Of a DNA stretch of 64,000 nucleotides, positions 1 through 12,200 are shown one piece after another. The notes under the pieces were generated by a model. That model saw only the letters and a list, made by a program, of their open reading frames with translations, did not search any database and was not told where the DNA came from. The stretch spans positions 186,001 through 250,000 of the forward strand of contig MCGT01000019.1 of the NCBI GenBank assembly GCA_002104935.1, given 5' to 3'. The DNA comes from Hesseltinella vesiculosa. Taxonomy: Eukaryota > Mucoromycota > Mucoromycetes > Mucorales > Cunninghamellaceae. Within the stretch, counting starts at the first letter, position 1; the number at the start of each line of letters is the position of its first letter. Position numbers and translations under genes: made by a program.

Positions 1-980
1 GGCACCGTCACCTGCGCCGTTTTTTTTTTGACACCCACGTTGATCGTACAACAACATTCTTTTAAGCCTGCCTTCCAATTGTAGAGCGGGGTGACAAAAA
101 GATCGCTGATGCACGTTTGAAAAAAAAAAAAAAAAAAAAAGCCCAGATGGCGCACTCGGCACAAGCTCCAGAAGGAAAAAAACATTGGAAACGATGAGAA
201 GTCTGGACTTGGTAATTAATGAAAAAGGAACTTGGCCCTGGTAACCAAATTTATGAATAATTGGTGTGACACCATTGGCTCCTTTTTAGGCTGGGATCAT
301 TGATTTTTCATTTTAGGGCAATCAAAACAAAATGAAATTTTCATCCAGGTCTGACGTGGACCAATCTTTTTTGATTTGCACTGGATCGCAAATTAAAAAA
401 ATAAGGCGGGTATTTGACATGTTCTGGCCCCTTCTCTTTCATGCATCACCACCCCCAAACCCTGAGGCTTGTGGGGTAATAAAATAAAAGGAGTCTAAAG
501 TAATCTGCTTACCAACTCGTATTCTTCCTCTTTGCTGGAAGTTCCTAGAATGTCCAGAACACTTTGGACCAACCTCATTCAATCAAACCCTGCCCTTGCC
601 TATGACTTTCGCGCAGCTCGGACCGTTTTCCCACATTAAGAAGCGCTTTTTTTTTTGCCCAGCGTCGTTAAAATTAAGCTTTGGTTTGTATGACGTTATG
701 CATGTTCTTATTTGTATTGGTATCTTTGTTGCTGTGCCCATGGCGAGTTATTTTTTTTTCGAGACCTGCCATCCTGGTATCATTCTGGATTACTTTTGGA
801 GATGAACAGACCGCTCTATTCATAGGTCCATTTCTTTTTTGAGACAGTAACACGATCACACTGACATCTCTTTTTTGAAACACAACAAAAACACTTGGTG
901 AGACATCTTATCCAATCACAAGCTGCCTTGTTGTCGCAACCTTGCATCGTCATTTTTTTTTTCAAGATGGAACAGCACGT
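1..980. other. intergenic, no gene recognised
   Basis: No reading frame here resembles a known protein and no tRNA or rRNA could be seen. The stretch is rich in A and T homopolymers (for example an A run at about 120-140) and short unrelated open frames. It is the downstream flank of the minus-strand PSMG2-like gene that ends at 981. Confidence 0.5.
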
Positions 981-2143
981 TTACTGATACAGTTCTTTAT
1001 TGAAAGGGGTGCCAAAGAGGAATTCCCAGCTTTTTGGAGGCGTCCAAGAAGCTGAGGTGTCTAGAACGTTTATCTATTAGTCACTCGCCATCACTTTCTT
1101 GCCATTTTACCTTGAGGCAGTAAGCTGTAGTATGAATTCAGGACATTGGCCATCTCAACGCTATCTTGAACATTATCTAAGCAGCACGTTACACGAGACC
1201 AAAAAAAAATAAGCATTGGCCAGGCCCTTGGTCAGTCACCTTTTTTTTTTTTTTTAACAAAGTCTACCTCCTTCCAACACAAACATCGAAAACACAACCA
1301 CTTCCATCTTGGCATTCTCGGAGAGCTGCTGGTACAAAGACCGGGCTAGCCCGCCGCCAGACATCATCGGTACAGAGGCCGCTGCTGTTTCTTCCTGATC
1401 TGATGTCTCCAATACAGGTACGCCAATCTGTTGTTGTATGTCCTTGACAACGGCTTCAGACCCAATAACCCGAAAAGGAATACTAAAAAAATCCGTCCTG
1501 ATAAGCTCTTCCTTTCGCTCGAAAATTCATCCGAGCTCTCTTTCTCTCATTTTTTTTCGCATCTTTTTCTCGTTCGCGACCGATGTACCTGGTGATTTGA
1601 GAATCCAGCCGCATGGACGCATCCAAACTTGTCACCAGCGTCACTCTGCTAAAGTCGTTGGATGTGATAAATTGGATGAGCGTAGCCACCAGTTCCTTTT
1701 TACGTCCACGCAGTGTTGGTGATCGCTGCTGTACCACTGTCACTCGCTGATCTGCACTCTGGTACACTAAAAGTGGTATCAATCAATAAAAAGAGTTTAG
1801 AGGATATTCACAAATTGCCCTTGGCGCACAAAATCCATTGTCTTGCTCCTTTTCTTTACCTTCGATCGGAACGTGCACGCCAATGTCACTATTTTCCCGC
1901 TGACCAATAACCGGGATCAATGCATCTGATTCAATAAAACCAACTCGATTCAATTTCAAGGTATGGATAAGCAGATCGCAAGTCAATTGAGGTACGTTGC
2001 CGATCGAAACCGAAGGCTAGTGATAAAACCGTTGGTTCCATTCTTCGTCTCTTTCCTCTTCACCAACACGCAGATCTTACCAGGAAAAGATGTGACCCTT
2101 TGAAACACGATGGATCAAATGAAGGACTAGGAATAAAAGACAT
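981..2143 (-). CDS. proteasome assembly chaperone 2 homologue (PSMG2/ADD66 family)
   Basis: This gene is invisible as a single open frame. Six exons join in frame on the minus strand: 2143-2081, 2016-1860, 1766-1589, 1482-1268, 1176-1111 and 1060-981, giving exactly 253 codons (252 aa; human PSMG2 is of similar length). Every intron has GT donors and AG acceptors. The product matches the PAC2 family along its length: an N-terminal GNVPQLTCDLLIHTL block, then a VGFIESDALIPVIG block (human has the same layout), a central segment around LVTSLDASMRLDSQI, and a C-terminal SGGGLARSLY motif corresponding to the GGGITKTLY region. In this family the protein pairs with PAC1 and scaffolds assembly of the 20S proteasome alpha ring in the cytosol or nucleus. 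The start is the first ATG in frame with the conserved block. Neighbouring sequence is gene-poor on both sides. Confidence 0.85.
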
Positions 2144-2890
2144 CGCTGATTGTTGAAGAGAGCCAGCAGGAAAAAAACAAAAAAACAAAAATTGGAGGCG
2201 TGTTTCCCAGTGTGCGTCATTTTTTGACTTTGAAATTGGCACTTCTGCCATTTCCAGCATGACGTGGCCAGCTTTTTTTTTTTCGTTTTTTTTAGCGGAG
2301 GGATCAGAGATGAAAACGAAAGCAATTAAAAAAGTTGGCTGGGTGAACTGGTTTTTTCAGCAGCATCATCTTTCGTTCATTGGTGCACCTATTCATAATT
2401 TCAGATTGGTTCAACCACTCAAAGGTGCCGTGCAACGTTTGCTTTTTTTTTTTTTTTTTTTTCATCTGGTCCTATTCAACCTCCCCGCTTTAGCTTTGAT
2501 GGCTGCCTGGTGTACCCAGGGTAATTCCAAGGCAATGCAACATCCAAAACAGTCCTGATATTGATAAAGGAACACTGCCAGCACTTTGATAACGCACTAG
2601 AAGATGTTGATCGAACTTGAGCCAGATTTCTACCGTGCATAAATTATTTTCAAGTGCGCGCGAAAGTAAAATCAAGTGCACGCGAAACCATTTTTGCCAC
2701 TGCCAAAGGACTGACATTTTTGAGCTGCTTTTGCCATGTCAAGCTGAGGAGAGTGACATTTGAAACAGGCACGACATCGAAAGAAGAGATGGCCTGCATT
2801 GGAACCGTTTGTAAGTGGTGACACTGGCTTTGGATTACTTTTTAATATCGAGCTTAATTTTCGCTGATGACCATCTGCATTAGCCAGAAT
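2144..2890. other. intergenic, upstream flank of the PSMG2-like gene
   Basis: Contains several homopolymer tracts, including a run of about 20 T at 2443-2462. Short open frames on both strands show no recognisable domain. It must contain the promoter of the minus-strand gene starting at 2143, but no clear TATA box was identified. Confidence 0.4.
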
Positions 2891-2891
2891 G

Positions 2892-3190
2892 TAAGGCACT
2901 GTGCGGAAATTGAATTTGATCTCCAGTTTCTACATGTCATTTAAAAAAAAAAATGCTACATAGCACTTTTGAGTGGTGATATAGACCTGAAATTTTGCAA
3001 GGGAGCGCAAATGCATGAATGATGATGGTGCTGAAAAAGTCAAGCCGATTGGTGAAGGTCGCCCAGCCAACTTTTGGTCCGTTTCGTTTTGACACCTCCG
3101 ATGCACCAGCTTAAAAAAATGAAAAATCGGCCGTTTTCGCCAAGGGACCCCCAGGCCATCTGATCATTAGGAGTCACAGCAGCTAACCTA
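2892..3190 (+). repeat. dispersed repeat, copy a
   Basis: About 300 bp related by eye to segments at 25405-25575, 34495-34795 and 56935-57292, all in the same orientation. Shared landmarks are GCTACATAGCACTTTTGAG (2953), GCGCAAATGCATGAA, GGTGAAGGTCGCCCAGCCAA, a CCGATxCxCCAGCT block followed by an A-rich tract, and AAATCGGCCxTTTTC. The upstream part (AAGGCACTGTGCGGAA, 2892) is shared with copy d. No terminal inverted repeats or coding capacity were found, so its class (SINE, MITE or LTR relic) is undetermined. Confidence 0.7.
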
Positions 3191-3960
3191 ATGGGCGATG
3201 TTGTCGACTCCAACTCCGAAGTGGTAAACTCACTTGAGGCTCGGACCATCGTCAATGTCAAGCTAAGGGCAGGATCGAGAGGATCGATGCTTGTCCTTGA
3301 AGACCTTGCAGATTTTCTGCCATTCCGTGGAGGTGAAGAGCTTGCGCTGGGAGGCATATGCTTCGTCAACGAGGTCAAGGATGCAGGACAGGCCATTGGA
3401 CATGATCTTTCGATGGCGGGACGTCAAGGGGTCACCGTGCTGATACTTGTCATGTAACAGAAGGGCTTTTCGCTTGAGGATCGTGGAGATGGACAGCAAC
3501 GAGAGATCGCACAAAATGCTATCAGATTCAACTATGTCCGAAGTCGACATCAACGAAGAGGATGCTGCGGTTGCAGGAGATCGTTGTCCTACAAGAGAAG
3601 TTTAAGCAGGTTTTATGCTTGGCAGTATCCGGTTTCTTGTTGGGCGCACGATGATGACGCTCGACTGAATTCTATGTTTGCTGGGTGTTGCCCACGACGG
3701 CATCCAACTGCGAGCGCTGATAATCCAAGACTGCCAAATCCAAAGAAATTTTTGACTCTTGCTGAGTGATGTGCGCTCGTTGATTAGTCTCAGCTTTGTT
3801 TGTCCAAAATGAGATGTTCATAGGGTCCTTGGGCGACATAGCCAAGGCTTCTTGAGGGTGGAGACATGTTTGATGGTGTCGGTATCGTTGATAAAGGTAT
3901 TGGCGAGGGTATCTCATTGTTCAAGGAAGCATGGCATGCGTTTGGTTACATATCGCTTGT
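3180..3960 (-). pseudogene. decayed protein-coding remnant, unrecognised family
   Basis: Minus-strand frames here have protein-like composition but are broken. One piece (about 3917-3672) reads SPKDPMNISFWTNKAETNQR and ends at a stop. A second (about 3560-3263) contains IMSNGLSCILDLVDEAYASQ followed by KLFTSTEWQKICKVFKDK, then runs into a stop. The continuation, with ASSEFTTSELE, lies in another frame near 3310-3190. The style resembles N-terminal parts of large families of unknown function that I associate with Mucorales, possibly the family of the gene at 51183-52916, but no alignable motif proves this. Its 3' end abuts dispersed repeat copy a. It could instead be a multi-exon gene whose introns I failed to resolve. 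Confidence 0.35.
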
Positions 3961-6900
3961 CGCTCAGGCTTTCATCGTACGCTGTCACGGACCAAGTTGC
4001 AGGAAGATTAGATTGCCAGTAATCTACCAGAACACATAAAAGTAAGTTTCAAAAGTTCTTTTACAGCGCTTCTTACCATAGCCGATAAGGTCATCCTTCA
4101 AGTGGATCCAGATCGTTTCCAGATCATCATTCTAAACGCCTTTGCTAGTTTTCGTTCGCCGTGACATTTTATTTTTTTTTTGAGATTGAAAATCAGAAAT
4201 TTTAGTTGGCAGCGACGTAGCAGAGCAAGAGGTCAAAGCAAAGAGAAAGCAAAAGGACGGTTATGGGGATGATTGAGGGAGAAGGCGGGCCTGTGACATT
4301 TTAAAAAAAAATCGAAGGAGAAAGAAGAAAGAAAATTTCATGGCCCGCCAAGTGTGGACCTCAACAGAATTCTTCTTCATGCCTTCGTTTTGCTCACACG
4401 CTGATGACTACCTCGTTGCACCTGTAAAGCGCTGCTGTTGCATACAGTCATCACCTGCCAATGACCGGAGAAATGTCGAGGGACTTTGTACGTTTGTGCT
4501 CTCACTCGGAGTGGAAGTAGACTGGCAAAAAACTACCCTTTGGATGCCTGCTGCCTTGGCCATGCGAAAGTGACGACTTTTCATGACTCTATCTCTGCAA
4601 CCGTTCACCTTCATCTTCGAGCCTGGGGGGCCACCTTGATGCGAAACAAGGAAAGATCTTGACTGGACCTTTCTGATCTTTTTTTTTTTTTTTTTTTTTT
4701 TCCTGTGAACGACATTTCTGCCAGATTCGATGTCAGCGATTCACCGCTGTCCTCCCACTTCCTTGGTAACGTCTGTCCCAATAAAACTCACACCATGGCT
4801 CCCTCAGTTCAGTGACCATGCGTACCAGATCACCTTTGATGGAAAAGGAAGACAGTCAATCCGCATGCGAATTTAGAAAGATCAGCCGCTTTGGATGAAG
4901 CACTACCTCGGAAGCAAGCCAATAACGAAGATAACCTCCTGAAAAAGGAAAGTGGTGCCTGTGGAAAAAGCTGAATCAACTTTTATGTATTTGAACCAGA
5001 TTTCCTCGATAATGTGACTGGTCCTTTCATTTCATTTGAGCCATGAATATGGACACTTAAAGCTGGCTCGCCTTGCTCAGTATTGCAGTAACGGGGAACA
5101 CCTCCCGTTTATTTTGCGTTTCTATTTCTATTCCACTACGCTGACAAGGAGTGGCTCACGCAGTACAGAACATGGACGATTTGGGTTCAATAAAAGAAAC
5201 GAGTCTGATAATGCAGCAGCCCTCACAGTCGTGACAGCAAAGCAGAGATGAAAATGCCCAAACGATGATGTGCTGACAAGCACAGTTTCAATCGAGTAAT
5301 CAACTTTCCCATATATACATTTTGGTAACCCCCTATATGATGAAATAGCTTATGTTTAGATCACTACTCTGCAGCGAGTCAGGCTTGGCTCCCTAAAGAG
5401 TCGCCATCGCGTTTTTTTTTTTTTTTTTGCACCCCCTGGGACAAGAGCGCGGACAATCGCTGATGTCTTTCCGAGGTCTAGGCTCATGAGTATGATATTT
5501 TCTTTTTTTAAAAAAATTGTAACACCATGGAAAAGAGGGAGGAAGGAGGGGTGGAGGGATGGGAAGAGAGAGGGGGGGGGTGCAAGCATGCGCAGTTTCA
5601 AGATGATCTGTAGGGCGTGCAATGGCTGGGTTTCAATTCGGGCATTTAGAAAATTGACCTCAAACGTGCAGCATGATCTGTCACCGATTCAGGTGCAATA
5701 TTTTGCTGTCAGCCCAGAGCTGGTTGGCCATGAACAATCATAGCGTGCAGCTAAAATCTCCATGAACGTATTCCGCGAACGCTAGCTAGAGGAGGAGGTG
5801 TATGAAATGTGTTTGTGGACGATCGGTCATAGCGCAGTGCCTTACGAGGGTCTAGTGAGGCAAAGCCGGCAGCCAAGGCACTTTGTTCGCTTGTCGATGA
5901 AGTTGCTTTATTTCTCTCTCTCAGCAGGTTCCCCTTCTGCCTGTGAGAGCGGATCGATGAACTCCGTGGCTCCTTCATCATGTATCAGCCAAGGTGCATT
6001 CGCAACTGCTCATCAAAAAATGTGACACGGTCTTAGGTTTTTCAACGGCCATCTACCATCCATTGCCAAAGCTTGAAGGCAAAACATCTATCAATTCAAG
6101 CTATCATTTTACCAACAGCCATGGTCTTTCAGATTGTTCCGGCGAGTTGATTGGCAGTTCCCCCTTTTTTTTTCTGTGGCGTAAAACAAGGTCCTTTTGA
6201 AAGCTTGATTGTGACCAGATCATGGTTGTTGTATGTGAGAGATAGGACATGGACTTCTAAGAAAGGACCAATGTCTCGTGTGCACAGCGAGTTTGTGGGA
6301 AATGGAGGGCTGCAGAGGCAACGTCGATGTGCCCTATTCGTGATCTGAGCCAAGTGGATACAGGACCTGCATGTAGGACAAAAAAAAACAGGTGCCATGA
6401 CCTCACTCAGGTTTTACAGTTGATCATTGTGTTCCATTCTTGTGACCGTCCCCCGTGTTTGTCAAAAAAAAATGTCCAAGAGGATGGCCACGTGTCTCAT
6501 CCACCTATCCAAAAAGGAGTCAAATAGGGGCTTTTTTATGCAGGTTGACTAAGATGCTTAATTGACATTTATATGATGATACCCGTCACCAGAAATTGAG
6601 AAGCCATTTTCCAAAAACATCGAGGCAACGTGTGTTTTGCCATCTGCCAGACTGGAGGTGTGGGAATTCAGAGTGCGCTCATTTTTCGTGATTCCAGGGA
6701 AGGTTTGTCACACAGGCCAGCCTTACGTAAGGGTCCCACAGAATCAAAATCCGCTTGGGCGTGTCACCAAAATGCCCGCGGATGCAATGGAGGGCCTCTC
6801 AAATGACCGAGTAGCGTCTGTGAACATTGGTGAGCGTGGAAAAAAAAGCCCTCCATCAGCTTATGTTGACCTTTTATCCAATGTCAGCTCTTTCAAATTG

Positions 6901-7140
6901 CCATTGGAGTGATAAGTAAAAGTGAATCGTAGATCCATGCCACGCAGTCATAAAAAAAAGGAGGTGCGGGAAGTGCGCCGGCGGAGCTGTCATTGGATGG
7001 GGATTATCTGCAGAAAATCCAAGGTGGGGGGAGTCCCTCGGTAATGAACGCAAAAGGAAATGGGCGATGTTAATTTTAACAACCAAAAAAAAAAAAGCTT
7101 TTATTGTGACGCATGATGACAATTAAACAACATTGACGGA
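3961..7140. other. gene-poor stretch, nothing recognised
   Basis: About 3.2 kb with only short open frames on either strand. None shows a recognisable domain, and no set of exons could be joined into a convincing protein. Long T or A tracts occur (for example near 4680-4700 and 5410-5427), with a G-rich stretch at about 5540-5582. It may be degraded repeat sequence or the promoter region of unseen transcripts. No tRNA-like B box was recognised. Confidence 0.4.
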
Positions 7141-8910
7141 TTATTTTACTGCAGCTGTTTGCTGAGGAAAAGAATCTTCCAACCACGCGAGCTGAGGAGA
7201 AAAAAAAAATAACGTTACACACGTGCACAACATTTTTTTTCCTGATCTATGGATCTTACCAGGTGCTCGGTGTCTTGATGAACGTTGAAGGACGTAGCCG
7301 GAGCTCCATAGGGTAAAGACATCATGATGGGAGTGAAGGAGTGGTTGCTGGGATAATTTGGTAAAGGGGAAGGTGATTCGTGTGTGGTAGATGGAGGCGA
7401 GGAAGATGCCGATGAAGGATTGGTTAATGGCGTTGTCGATAAAATCTCGATGGACGGAGCCGAAGTTTGGGGTGAAGAAGAAGCTGATGTGGTCGGGGTA
7501 AAATAAGGAAAGTTGGCGCTGACTTGATCCATGTGAATGAGGTCTTCCTGCGAATTTGGCTCAGAGATCATTGCGCCGGGTAGAGTCGACAAGGAAGATG
7601 CCAGATGGATGGGCACAGTGTTGGAGGTATTGTTCGGTAGCAGCAATGTGGGGTCTGCTTCAGGGAATGCAAAATAATTGGCCATGGATGGGACGGTCAA
7701 GGAGCGGGCGGGCTGATCCGGAGGAATGAGGGGCACCCCAACAGGGCGTTGGGGCTGTGGATGCGGAGTGCTCGTCTTGGACAATGTCAACGTGCACACG
7801 ATGTAGAGTCGATCTAGATTCGTCAAGGAGCACAAATCCGCGCCCAGCCCTCCCCCAAAATAGAGATGGGCATCCATGACGGCGCCGCTAGCGTCACCGT
7901 GACGGTCCTTGGCTGGCTTAAATGCCAGACGAGTTTTGAACGTGCTCGATCCATTGGCAATTTCCAAAAGTGTTGTAGGAGCGGTATGGAAATGGTCTGC
8001 GGACGAGACGGTCGAGGCCGGCGACGTTATGGCTGGTGACGCAGACACATGGTGGCGGTACGACGCCATTAGTTTCTGTTGTACTTGACGTAGATCTGAC
8101 GGGTTCATTAAGAACTGCTCCAACGGCTGGTACGCCAAGTCTCGAGGGTGGTATCCCAACAATTCCATACACTCATCCGATGCACGCCCACAGAGCAACT
8201 CCAACGTCAAGAAGATCTATAACAAAAAAAAAAATCAGCTAATTTTTTCATCTTCCCACCAAAAAGGGCTTACGGTGAGCATTGTTGGACCTTTCGTGGA
8301 TGTGGACCCTACTCTTTGAGATTTGGTCATTTCGAAACATGGGCTGGGTGGAGAAGGTGGTAAAAATGGAGCCAACACTGGAAGCGCTGGTCCTGTCGGC
8401 TTGGTCAAACGAATGGGGGCAGGCATAGCCATAGCCGAGGCAGAAGTCAAAGAGTGGGGCATGCCATGAACGGTAGATGGTGCAGATGAAGCAGGGTATG
8501 GATAATAGTAGGCAGGTACAGCTGAAGGAGCAGTGAGAGACGGAAGAGAGGTTAATGAGTTGGTTGCAAAAGGAGGCCGCAACTTCGGCCGTCCCCGTTT
8601 TTTGTGTTGAATGTCGTAGCACGAGTCTGATTTTCCAACTGAGATACATCTCTTGCAAGGGCGGGCAGCTAGTAGAAGCAAAATGAAAGAAATGCGTCAA
8701 CATCTATCGCCACCATTTTCAGACAAGAAAACTTACTATCACAAGCCAAGTGTGCCTTTTTGCAGTTGGACTAAAAAAAAAAAAAGGAGTCAGCTTCAAC
8801 AGGGTTGGACTGGTAGAACTTACACAGGCGGTCCGGACATGGGGTTTGTTTGATTTCTTGCGTTGAACACTGGGGGTATGGGTCAATGGCTGAGAGCATG
8901 ATGAAGTCAT
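7141..8910 (-). CDS. Zn2Cys6 transcription factor with PAS domain (ERT1/RDS2/AcuK type)
   Basis: Five exons (8910-8824, 8770-8737, 8668-8274, 8216-7260, 7191-7141) join in frame to 507 aa. The first two introns split the DNA-binding domain. Once joined, residues about 27-60 form a complete zinc binuclear cluster, starting ACSNCKKAHLACD and continuing PCKRCISVGKSDSC, followed by the basic stretch KKRGRPKLR. The ACxxCxxxHLxCD pattern is characteristic of the gluconeogenesis regulators ERT1, RDS2 and AcuK/AcuM. Downstream is a PAS-like segment (FLTLELLCGRASDECMELLG, about residue 172 onward), as in that group. The rest is Ser/Pro/Thr-rich and probably disordered. By family it would bind DNA in the nucleus and control non-fermentable carbon metabolism; the target genes are inference. 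The final 17-codon exon replaces a spurious read-through into the last intron. Confidence 0.85.
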
Positions 8911-9283
8911 TTTGAATGGAACAAATGTCAATGGCTAAAGATGCAATGCCAGGATCAGCAGCTGTTGAAAAAATAAAGAATGAGAAAAAGAAGAAGAAGA
9001 AGAAGAAGAAGAAGAAAAGGTGGAGAGGCACCCCCAAATAATAAACGGCACGACCTGAGCCAAAAAAAAAAAAAAAATAGCATGGAGCTGGGGTGCAGCA
9101 GGAGAATTTGCCAAATTTCATAATATTCGCACACTGGAACAGGGCAAAGCATCACTAAAACAGGTAATTCTCCATTTGGAAATCTCAGCGGTCAAAAATA
9201 TCGTCGGGGCCGTTGGACTGTCAAATTCATCGAGGATATTGAAGTGTATTTCCGGGAGAACATTTAAAAGAATTTTTATTTGA
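8911..9283. other. short intergenic region with GAA-repeat tract
   Basis: Separates the transcription factor start (8910) from the SEC7 stop (9284), both on the minus strand. It contains a (GAA)n purine tract at about 8983-9016 and an A run at about 9062-9076. It should hold the transcription factor promoter and the SEC7 3' UTR. Confidence 0.5.
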
Positions 9284-12200
9284 TTAGGCTGAAGGGATGA
9301 TATTGTATGCTTTGCCAACACGGATCAGCATCACTCGGAGGGATGAGCGTACTTGTGGCAACAAGTTGGGCTGGCCCAACAGCTCTACCGCAGGTAAATA
9401 AAACTGTGGGACATGTCTAGTAAACTACAAAATGAAATGGTTTAGCGATAGGCCAAAAAAAATATTTTTTTTTTGACTTACGTCTTCATCTTGTAATAGG
9501 GCTAATCCGTTCAGGATCGAGACAACCACAGGCGTCCAAGCTGCAACATTTTTTGCTTTTGTTTCATGATCCAAATCCATATACAAGGTGAATATTTCAT
9601 TGCAAAGTCTACAAGAAAAAAAAAAAAAAAAGGTTAGTCATTGGATCTCAGAGTCTACCGAAAAAAACATACGGTATCAAGGTTTTTTCAATGGCTTCTC
9701 TATGTTCATCACGATCAGGGATATTCTCCAGGTTGGAATACATGCGCATAAGGACAGACACATAACAGCCGCCACTGGAGGTCTCTTGTTTAAGAAGGTT
9801 GGGCAGTTGCTTCATGAAGCCTACAAAAAGACCGAGAAAGCAATCTGTTCAGCTCCCATGAAAATGGCTTCGTTTGTTTTTCTTACCGAATCGCCAGAGA
9901 GCCACACGGAGATCCGAGTCCAGATTGAACTTTTTAGCAAAATGGAAGGAGTGTTCCAAGCAACCCATGAGTTTCATTAGATGGAGCGAAGGATAGGCAC
10001 AGTAGACACTGTCTTTGCAGAGCAGGTCACTGACGGTTTGGATAAGCAGCAGCTGAAGGACACAGCGGACAATGACTTGCTGGAAATTGCAATGCCGTTC
10101 AGGGCTGACTGTGAATTGAGGGTTGGGAGGTGAAGGTGTATTGGTACTGTTGGCCAAGGACTGCTCCACTTCGTTGGCATCTACAATTGTGGAAAAAAAT
10201 AAGAGTCATGAGCAACGTGGTCAGCCCGCTGTGTCACCCAAGTTCAATCTAGTCCTACCTTGAGGGGTTGACCCGCGAATCTGTTCCACAAGATCTTTCG
10301 TGTCGTCAAAGAGGCCGTAAGCAGTGGTCTTTTCAAACAGGCTGGTGAAAAGGTTGGTGACTTGGTCCCAGCTTGAGGCATCGAACTTTTCCACATTGTC
10401 TTCGATGTATTGCTCCAGACATTCGCACCCAATCCGCGCAAGAGCGTCGTTGTCTAAAAAAGGAAAAGAAGAGAAAAACGTGTGAGCGATGAAAAATGGG
10501 GCTGCCCCACATTTTTTGTTAGGTGCCTACCTTGGGTAATACACAGACCAAGCAGACCAAGGACGTGCTGCATCATATCTCTCATGTTGTCAAAATAAAA
10601 GGTATACAGGCTGACAACGTTGCGCAGGGCTTCAATCATGGTGGTGGAGATCCACACGCTGAGGTCTTCAGGGGTCATGTTGCGTTTTTTAGATTGTTGG
10701 GGGTCGCCATTCAAATCGTCAAATAATGGGAACACGATCTGTCGAGACACTGTTGACCAAAATTCAGGAGTAAACTTGTCACCGTATTCCTTGAGCGTGT
10801 CAAACAAGTAGCCCAGAGACCTGATCCAAAGAATGAGCTATTGCCATTTTTTTTTATCTTGTTCATTTTACCGTTGTCGCACTTCAACGTCGTCACTGTG
10901 CATTGTGATTTCCTTGAGGCCATACAGGACAGCAAACCAAAACTTGATAAAAAAGTCGTCATCCACTTGGCCATCTTCAGAATCCACATCCTTATTCTGG
11001 CTAGCAATTTCCAACATTCTTGGGATGGTTCCTTTGATCATGTCCAAGGCAGGCAGACTGATCTTTTGGAACTTTTTGTTCTTGGCAAATTCCACCAAAC
11101 AGGACACATAATCAGGGAAGGTACCGTTGGCCACAATGTCTGTGAATCGCTCTTGGGTCAGGTTACGCACAATATCAAAGCTCATATGCACAATAGATTC
11201 TAAGCGTAAAAAAAAATCGCGGATGTGAGCTCTTCTTCCTTTTTATGCTCTCCGAGAGTTATTCTTCATACCTGACGTTTCCCGAGCGCCCATGGAAAAC
11301 ACCGAGAGCATTGTTTTCCATCCTGATCGAATATGATGAGCCCGTGCCATGATCATTTGAGACAAGCATCGGAGCACCTACACCAGTTGTAAAATAAAAG
11401 AGAGACAAGGTCAGCAACGCATGAACCGAGCGTTGGCTGCTCCGCTTACCATGTCCTTGATCGCCACATTGTTATTGTTGGCCAGGATGTCGCGGAAGGG
11501 CATCAAGAAGTCTTTTTGGAACTTGAAATGTGCCAGTTCTTCCTTTTCCAAGAACTTCATTGAAAGTTGACGCAGTGAGTCCAGAGCAAAGAAGGCCACA
11601 TTAAAGTTGGATTGGCACCCAACCTTGTTAAAGTATTCGCCAAGGATGGCCCAGATGTTAGACCACTCCATACGGATACGGTTCATATTGTAGTACGAGA
11701 TTTCCACCAGCTTTTGCAAGCTGTACATGCGAGGGTGTTCCAAATGAGCGGACGATACGATTTCTTCCCAGGAAGTTTCGCAAAAGGCACGGACAAAGTC
11801 CACAATCGCCACCTAAAGTCAGAGTAGGAAAAAAAAAAAAAAGCGGTGAGCTCTTTCTTTCAGCGACAGGTCAACTTACACCGTTCAAATTGACAGTCGA
11901 GGTGAAAAGGCGATCGACAGCAACTACCAAAGCCTGCGAGCTACCAGCGGAAGCAACTTCATCGGTAAAAGACAGCTGCGAGCGAGGAGCAGCGTTGCGG
12001 CGAAGCATGGCTGAAGAGCGACGGGAGTTGTCCATGGAAGGCTTGGTGTGATCAGCCGCAGTGTTGGCAGAGACATTGGAGGCGCGTTTCGTGGCAATGT
12101 CAGGCAAGTGGACTTGATCGACGCCGCTGGTGATCAGCTGGAAACGTTCGAGCTGGCTGACGGTCGACAGGATTTCTTTCCAGCTACCCTTCAGGTAATT

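Noticed and set aside
5751..6912. Open frames of 75-91 codons on both strands in the gene-poor region
   Set aside because: Composition is not protein-like, no conserved motif is visible, and no neighbouring exons extend them with good splice sites.
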